Of a DNA stretch of 17,966 nucleotides, positions 14,633 through 17,966 are shown in pieces. The stretch is from assembly GCA_900772745.1 (NCBI GenBank), contig CAAGRV010000132.1, positions 1 through 17,966 of the forward strand. Direction: 5' to 3'. The notes below the pieces were generated by a model that saw only the letters and a list, made by a program, of their open reading frames with translations, was not told the DNA's origin and made no database searches. Source of the stretch: Clostridia bacterium. GTDB taxonomy: Bacteria > Bacillota > Clostridia > Christensenellales > UBA3700. Position numbers and translations under genes: made by a program. Each line of letters starts with the position of its first letter. Position 1 is the stretch's first letter.

Positions 14633-15724
14633 TTATACGTTGAAACGGAACAATACTACGTCGCCGTCTTTGATGACGTATTCTTTGCCCTCACTTCTTA
14701 CTTTTCCTTTTTCTTTTGCTGCCGCATAAGAGCCGAGCTCCAACAAAGTTTGCCAGTCAACGATTTCCGCTCTGATAAAGCCTTTCTCAAAGTCTGAGTG
14801 AATTTTGCCTGCCGCTTGTGGCGCTTTTGTTCCACGCTTGATTGTCCAAGCACGAGTTTCCTTTTCGCCCGCTGTGAGATAGCTGATAAGCCCAAGTAGG
14901 TCATAACAAGCGCTGACAAGTTTGTCCAGTCCGCTCTCGTCGATGCCCAATTCTTCTTGGAACATTGCCTTGTCTTCTGGCTCCATTCCTGCCAAATCTT
15001 CTTCTATCTTGGCGCACAACACGATGGTGGAAGCTGAATTGTTGGACGCATATTCTTTGACTGCTCGAACATACTGGTTGTCTTCCTTGCCAATATCATC
15101 TTCGCCAATGTTGGCGGCATAAATGACTGGTTTGGTGGTGAGAAGGAACATTTCGTCGATGATTTCTTTTTCTTCATCGCTCATCTCGATAAGTCTTGCT
15201 GGCTTACCGCCTTCGAGTTCTGCATACACTCTGTCCAAAAAGTCTGCCTCTACCAAGAACTTTTTGTCACCGCCTTTGGCTGCTTGTCTTGCTTTGGCAC
15301 TTCTTCTTTGCACCATTTCCATATCCGCAAAGATAAGCTCGAATTCGATAGTTTCGATATCTCTCAATGGATTGATTGAGCCGTCTACGTGAGTAATATT
15401 GGCATCATCAAAGCATCTTACGACGTGCACGATTGCGTCGACTTCTCGGATATGTGACAAGAACTTGTTGCCAAGTCCTTCGCCCTTAGACGCACCCTTT
15501 ACAAGTCCTGCTATGTCTACGAATTCTAGCACGGTTGGGGTGATTTTTTTGCTGTTGTAAAGTTTTGCAAGCGCATCGAGTCGTGGGTCTGGCACTGCTA
15601 CCACGCCAACGTTTGGCTCGATTGTACAAAATGGATAATTGGCACTTTCTGCACCTGCTTGGGTAATTGCGTTGAACAATGTACTCTTTCCGACATTTGG
15701 AAGTCCTACTACACCTAGTTTCAT
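14633..15724 (-). CDS. ychF: YchF/OLA1-family ATPase
   Basis: A 363-residue P-loop protein of the Obg-related YchF family, which prefers ATP over GTP and binds ribosomes. The G1 loop is GLPNVGKST (7-15), the switch region includes YPFCTIEPNVG (30-40), G3 is VDIAG (69-73), and the specificity loop reads NIGE (205-208) rather than NKxD, as expected for this family. A coiled-coil insertion (about 130-175) and a C-terminal TGS domain with AAGKIHSDFEKGFIRAEIV follow. Length is exactly typical. Its ATG overlaps the plsY stop by 4 bp (ATGA). Its cellular role in stress and translation is only partly known. Confidence 0.97.
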   Translation of the reverse strand: MKLGVVGLPNVGKSTLFNAITQAGAESANYPFCTIEPNVGVVAVPDPRLDALAKLYNSKKITPTVLEFVDIAGLVKGASKGEGLGNKFLSHIREVDAIVHVVRCFDDANITHVDGSINPLRDIETIEFELIFADMEMVQRRSAKARQAAKGGDKKFLVEADFLDRVYAELEGGKPARLIEMSDEEKEIIDEMFLLTTKPVIYAANIGEDDIGKEDNQYVRAVKEYASNNSASTIVLCAKIEEDLAGMEPEDKAMFQEELGIDESGLDKLVSACYDLLGLISYLTAGEKETRAWTIKRGTKAPQAAGKIHSDFEKGFIRAEIVDWQTLLELGSYAAAKEKGKVRSEGKEYVIKDGDVVLFRFNV

Positions 15725-16485
15725 TCTTTCACCTGATTGTTTGTATTTTCTTGATTGTTTTCGCTTGTATTGTTCGATGAATTTTCATCGCTGTTTGTGT
15801 TGTTTTGCTTTGTTGTTTCGTCTTCGAGCTTTGCGCTTGGCTTGGGTTGGTTGGCTGTTGAGTGAGATTTTTTGGCAAGTTGCAAAGTGTTTTCTTTGCC
15901 CGTCGCCAATCTTTTGATATTGCCTCTGTGGGCATACACTACCAAAGCAAAAATGACCAATGATATGATGATTACTGCAAGGCTTTGGCGATAGATAATG
16001 CACGAGCTGACCGCCAACACGCCTATTGCTGTCAATGAGCCAACAAAGCCATATTTTCCATAGAACAACCATATTATCAAAATCGCAAGCACAATGCTGG
16101 TGATGATAGGTATGATTGACATAAAAAAGCCTATCGAAGTTGCCACGCCCTTTCCGCCCTTGAACTTGGTGTACACGGAAAAGATATGTCCGACTATTGC
16201 ACACAGTCCAAGCCCGAACGCCAATGCCATACCGTGCTCGTTGAAAGCAAGTCTGCCAACAAGTCCAAAAATCAAGCCTTTGAGTGCGTCGCAAGCAAAT
16301 GTCAGCGCTCCCCACTTTTTGCCAACAGTGCGAAGTACGTTCATTGTACCTGGGTTGCCACTACCCACTTGTTTGATGTCCACTTTTGCACCTTTCTTGG
16401 CTATAATAATTGCAAAATTTATTGCTCCGATAAAATAGGCAAGAATACACAAAACAACATATATAATTATTTTGGCTGTACTCAT
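15721..16485 (-). CDS. plsY: Glycerol-3-phosphate acyltransferase PlsY with low-complexity tail
   Basis: A 254-residue membrane enzyme transferring the acyl group of acyl-phosphate to glycerol-3-phosphate, making lysophosphatidic acid for phospholipids. Several membrane helices surround the three conserved motifs: VGSGNPGTMNVLR (41-53), GHIFSVYTKFKGGKGVAT (99-116) and the later HRGNIKRL. The enzyme core ends near residue 205. The final 45 or so residues are a hydrophilic tail rich in Asn, Ser, Glu and Thr, absent from typical PlsY of about 200 residues and probably disordered in the cytoplasm. The start agrees with the family's N-terminus, but no good ribosome binding site precedes it. The stop overlaps ychF by 4 bp. 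Confidence 0.93.
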   Translation of the reverse strand: MSTAKIIIYVVLCILAYFIGAINFAIIIAKKGAKVDIKQVGSGNPGTMNVLRTVGKKWGALTFACDALKGLIFGLVGRLAFNEHGMALAFGLGLCAIVGHIFSVYTKFKGGKGVATSIGFFMSIIPIITSIVLAILIIWLFYGKYGFVGSLTAIGVLAVSSCIIYRQSLAVIIISLVIFALVVYAHRGNIKRLATGKENTLQLAKKSHSTANQPKPSAKLEDETTKQNNTNSDENSSNNTSENNQENTNNQVKE

Positions 16486-16491
16486 ACGAAA

Positions 16492-16520
16492 ATTTTACCA
16501 CTTTTTGGAGTTTTTATCAA
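16492..16520 (-). promoter_or_regulatory. Promoter of plsY, positioned for a leaderless transcript
   Basis: On the minus strand TTGATA (complement of 16515-16520) and TAAAAT (complement of 16492-16497) are separated by 17 bp. The -10 ends 6 bp before the plsY ATG, so transcription would start at or next to the start codon. The -35 half-site is part of an inverted repeat, TATCAA/TTGATA (16515-16532), a possible operator. Confidence 0.6.
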
Positions 16521-16632
16521 CATAGATTGATAGAATATTCTAATATTTTATATCTTTTTTGCAATATTTTTGAACAAAATGCGGTTGCAAGTAAAATTTC
16601 GAGCATTCTTGGGATAGTTGAGCGGGACACCC

Positions 16633-16662
16633 TTGACAAAAACTTTACATTTCCATTATACT
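16633..16662 (+). promoter_or_regulatory. Promoter of the lipoprotein gene
   Basis: A perfect TTGACA (16633-16638) and TATACT (16657-16662) are separated by 18 bp, about 26 bp upstream of the start codon. The leader carries AGAGGGGA as ribosome binding site. Confidence 0.8.
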
Positions 16663-16688
16663 AGTGATAGCACAAAAGAGGGGAACTT

Positions 16689-17729
16689 ATGAAAAAGTTT
16701 AGAATATTTGCAATTATGCTCGTCATCTTGCTCGTTTGTTTTTCGGCAATCGGCTGTGACAACAACAAGTATCAAGGCAAAGAAGTCGACATATCTTACG
16801 ACGATTTTTTGGTAAAACCAACAGCACCCAACTTGACCAACGTCAACAAGGTTGACCCAACCAAAGTGACCACTTCACATGAGATAACCGAAGATCAAGC
16901 TGTCAAAGAGGCCGCTTGCTATCTCTATCACCTTGCCAACGACAACACCCAAAACGTCAACTTTTTCGCATCTATTTCGGAGGGAAAAGGCATCGCCGAC
17001 GTCACTCACGACAACAGCGGTTTGCGTGGCAATATGGAAGTTAGAGATTATTATTTCAAAGACGGAGTCGCAAAATACTTCGAAACAATGGGCGTCGTGA
17101 TGAGTGGCGAAAACATTTCTGATGGCTCTGACTCGGGCTTGCTTGGTTTTGTTCGTGGCATTCTCAACTATGCAGAACGCAACTACACTGCCGACGGCAA
17201 GACCTTCTACAAACAACGTGACAAAGTCGTAGACGAGAACACTATCAAGAATTTTGCTCCTCCTAAGACCAATTATATCAACTGGGACAAGGCTAAGAAA
17301 GGCAAAAAGTTCAATGCAACAGACTGGAAAACTGAAGACAAAATTCGCTATCATTTTTACGAAATAGACAATGCCGACATTCAAGCGAAATATCTCAAAA
17401 ATGCCAAGGTAACACACAACAAAAAAGAAGGTTTCTATGAAGTATATTATGAGGTTATCCCAACCAGCCCTGCCCTCGAACTTGGCAGACAATCTTTGCG
17501 TAAATCTACTGGCGCAGACAACCTGGACTATGTTTACCAAAAAGTATCTTTCTCGGTATGGGAAGACGGCGTGTTCCGTATGTACTCCACCGACAACAGC
17601 TGGAAGGCAAAAATCTTGACTTTCACTGGTGCGTCCAAGAATCACTACTACCGCTACTTCACCTACAATCGTGAAAACGTTAATCGCCTTGCTATCCCAA
17701 ATACAGATTGGACAAGCAAAACAAAATAA
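16689..17729 (+). CDS. Predicted lipoprotein of unknown function
   Basis: A 346-residue exported protein. It opens with MKKF, a hydrophobic core to about residue 18 and a lipobox ending AIGC, so Cys23 is the probable lipidation site and the mature protein would be anchored outside the membrane. Asp24 follows the Cys. The rest is hydrophilic, rich in Lys, Asn, Asp and aromatic residues, with no further membrane segment and no domain I recognise. Stretches such as YYFKDGVAKYFETMG and YEVYYEVIPTSP suggest alternating beta strands. It stands alone, with its own promoter and terminator and an AGAGGGGA ribosome binding site. A dispersed repeat copy begins 4 nt after its stop. Function unknown; a substrate-binding role would be a guess. 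Confidence 0.85.
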   Translation: MKKFRIFAIMLVILLVCFSAIGCDNNKYQGKEVDISYDDFLVKPTAPNLTNVNKVDPTKVTTSHEITEDQAVKEAACYLYHLANDNTQNVNFFASISEGKGIADVTHDNSGLRGNMEVRDYYFKDGVAKYFETMGVVMSGENISDGSDSGLLGFVRGILNYAERNYTADGKTFYKQRDKVVDENTIKNFAPPKTNYINWDKAKKGKKFNATDWKTEDKIRYHFYEIDNADIQAKYLKNAKVTHNKKEGFYEVYYEVIPTSPALELGRQSLRKSTGADNLDYVYQKVSFSVWEDGVFRMYSTDNSWKAKILTFTGASKNHYYRYFTYNRENVNRLAIPNTDWTSKTK

Positions 17730-17732
17730 GCA

Positions 17733-17749
17733 AAAACTCAATACATATC
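17733..17749 (+). repeat. Dispersed 17-bp repeat, copy D
   Basis: AAAACTCAATACATATC begins 4 nt after the last base of the lipoprotein stop codon and is followed by CACAAAAA. It leads directly into the terminator hairpin. Confidence 0.8.
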
Positions 17750-17752
17750 CAC

Positions 17753-17782
17753 AAAAAGCGAACAATCCGTTCGCTTTTTTTT
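17753..17782 (+). terminator. Rho-independent terminator of the lipoprotein gene
   Basis: AAAAAGCGAAC (17753-17763) pairs perfectly with GTTCGCTTTTT (17769-17779) around AATCC, with the T-run continuing to 17782. Confidence 0.95.
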
Positions 17783-17804
17783 GATGAGCTTTTGGCGTTT
17801 TCTA

Positions 17805-17966
17805 GCAATTATCATTGCAAAAGACTGCCCGAAAAATAAAGGAGCTCTCTTTTATTGATAATGAAAATCCTTATAGAAGACTGCCCCTTAGATAAGGGGA
17901 AGTGGATTGCGGTAAGCGTAGCGAGAGCAAGACGATAGGGATTGATAAACTGACTATCTTATCCCC
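17805..17966. repeat. Non-coding cluster of small palindromes, probable dispersed repeat element running off the edge
   Basis: Three hairpins follow one another: GCAAT/ATTGC (17805-17818), AATAAAGGAG/CTCTTTTATT (17835-17856, one G-T pair) and CCCCTTA/TAAGGGG (17884-17899). AAGACTGCCC occurs at 17821-17830 and again at 17877-17886, directly before the second and third hairpins. No gene is visible. Repeats of the CCCCTTAGATAAGGGG kind recall small palindromic elements in Clostridia (from memory, unchecked). The window ends in TTATCCCC, perhaps an inverted end. Confidence 0.5.

Noticed and set aside
16785..16796. AGTCGACATATC inside the lipoprotein gene
   Set aside because: It fits the repeat only with a 2-bp deletion and is coding. 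Too weak to count.
16875..17765. Long minus-strand open frame (296 codons) opposite the lipoprotein gene
   Set aside because: It lies antisense to a gene with a promoter, ribosome binding site, lipobox and terminator. Its product reads as an unstructured Cys/Phe/Val-rich shadow and starts inside the terminator region.

Overview
The window looks like a chromosomal segment of a low-to-moderate GC Firmicute, most likely an uncultured Clostridia-type bacterium. The support is a cysteine T-box leader, the DUF951 and ACT/UPF0210 gene set, consensus sigma-A promoters, AAGGAG-type ribosome binding sites and oligo-T terminators. I cannot name a genus from sequence alone.

Layout. (1) Positions 1-271, minus strand: the N-terminal 90 codons of an unidentified gene running off the left edge, head-to-head with the next operon. 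(2) 296-5135, plus strand: a tightly packed operon encoding an apparently catalytically dead alpha/beta-hydrolase-like protein, a DUF951 protein, signal peptidase I, an ACT-domain protein, its usual UPF0210 partner and an RlmB-type rRNA methyltransferase, closed by a terminator. (3) 5199-7216, plus strand: an OmpR-family response regulator and its histidine kinase, preceded by a symmetric array of four 7-bp boxes that looks like an autoregulatory operator. (4) 7334-9658, minus strand: an AT-rich restriction-modification cassette (C5-cytosine methyltransferase plus a PD-(D/E)xK/DUF3883 nuclease) with its own promoter and terminator, lying between two convergent housekeeping operons and probably acquired. 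(5) 9688-12924, minus strand: a cysteine operon (T-box, cysE, cysS, rsmI). The T-box can be read in detail: UGC specifier, antiterminator bulge that fits tRNA-Cys, and competing terminator. (6) 12933-16520, minus strand: plsY, ychF, argS, reading toward the cys operon promoter. (7) 16633-17782, plus strand: a predicted lipoprotein of unknown function with promoter and terminator. (8) 17805-17966: a non-coding tail made of small palindromes and a 10-bp direct repeat, probably the start of a dispersed repeat element.

Most genes are housekeeping functions: protein export, translation, cysteine supply, phospholipid synthesis. The points most worth following are a 17-bp sequence, AAAA(C/G)TC(G/A)ATACATATC, present four times and sitting 3-6 bp after the stop codons of two unrelated genes; the four-box operator of the two-component system; the restriction gene whose N-terminal two thirds I cannot assign; the hydrolase-like protein lacking its nucleophile; a possible leaderless plsY transcript; and a 10-bp inverted repeat that brackets the whole T-box.
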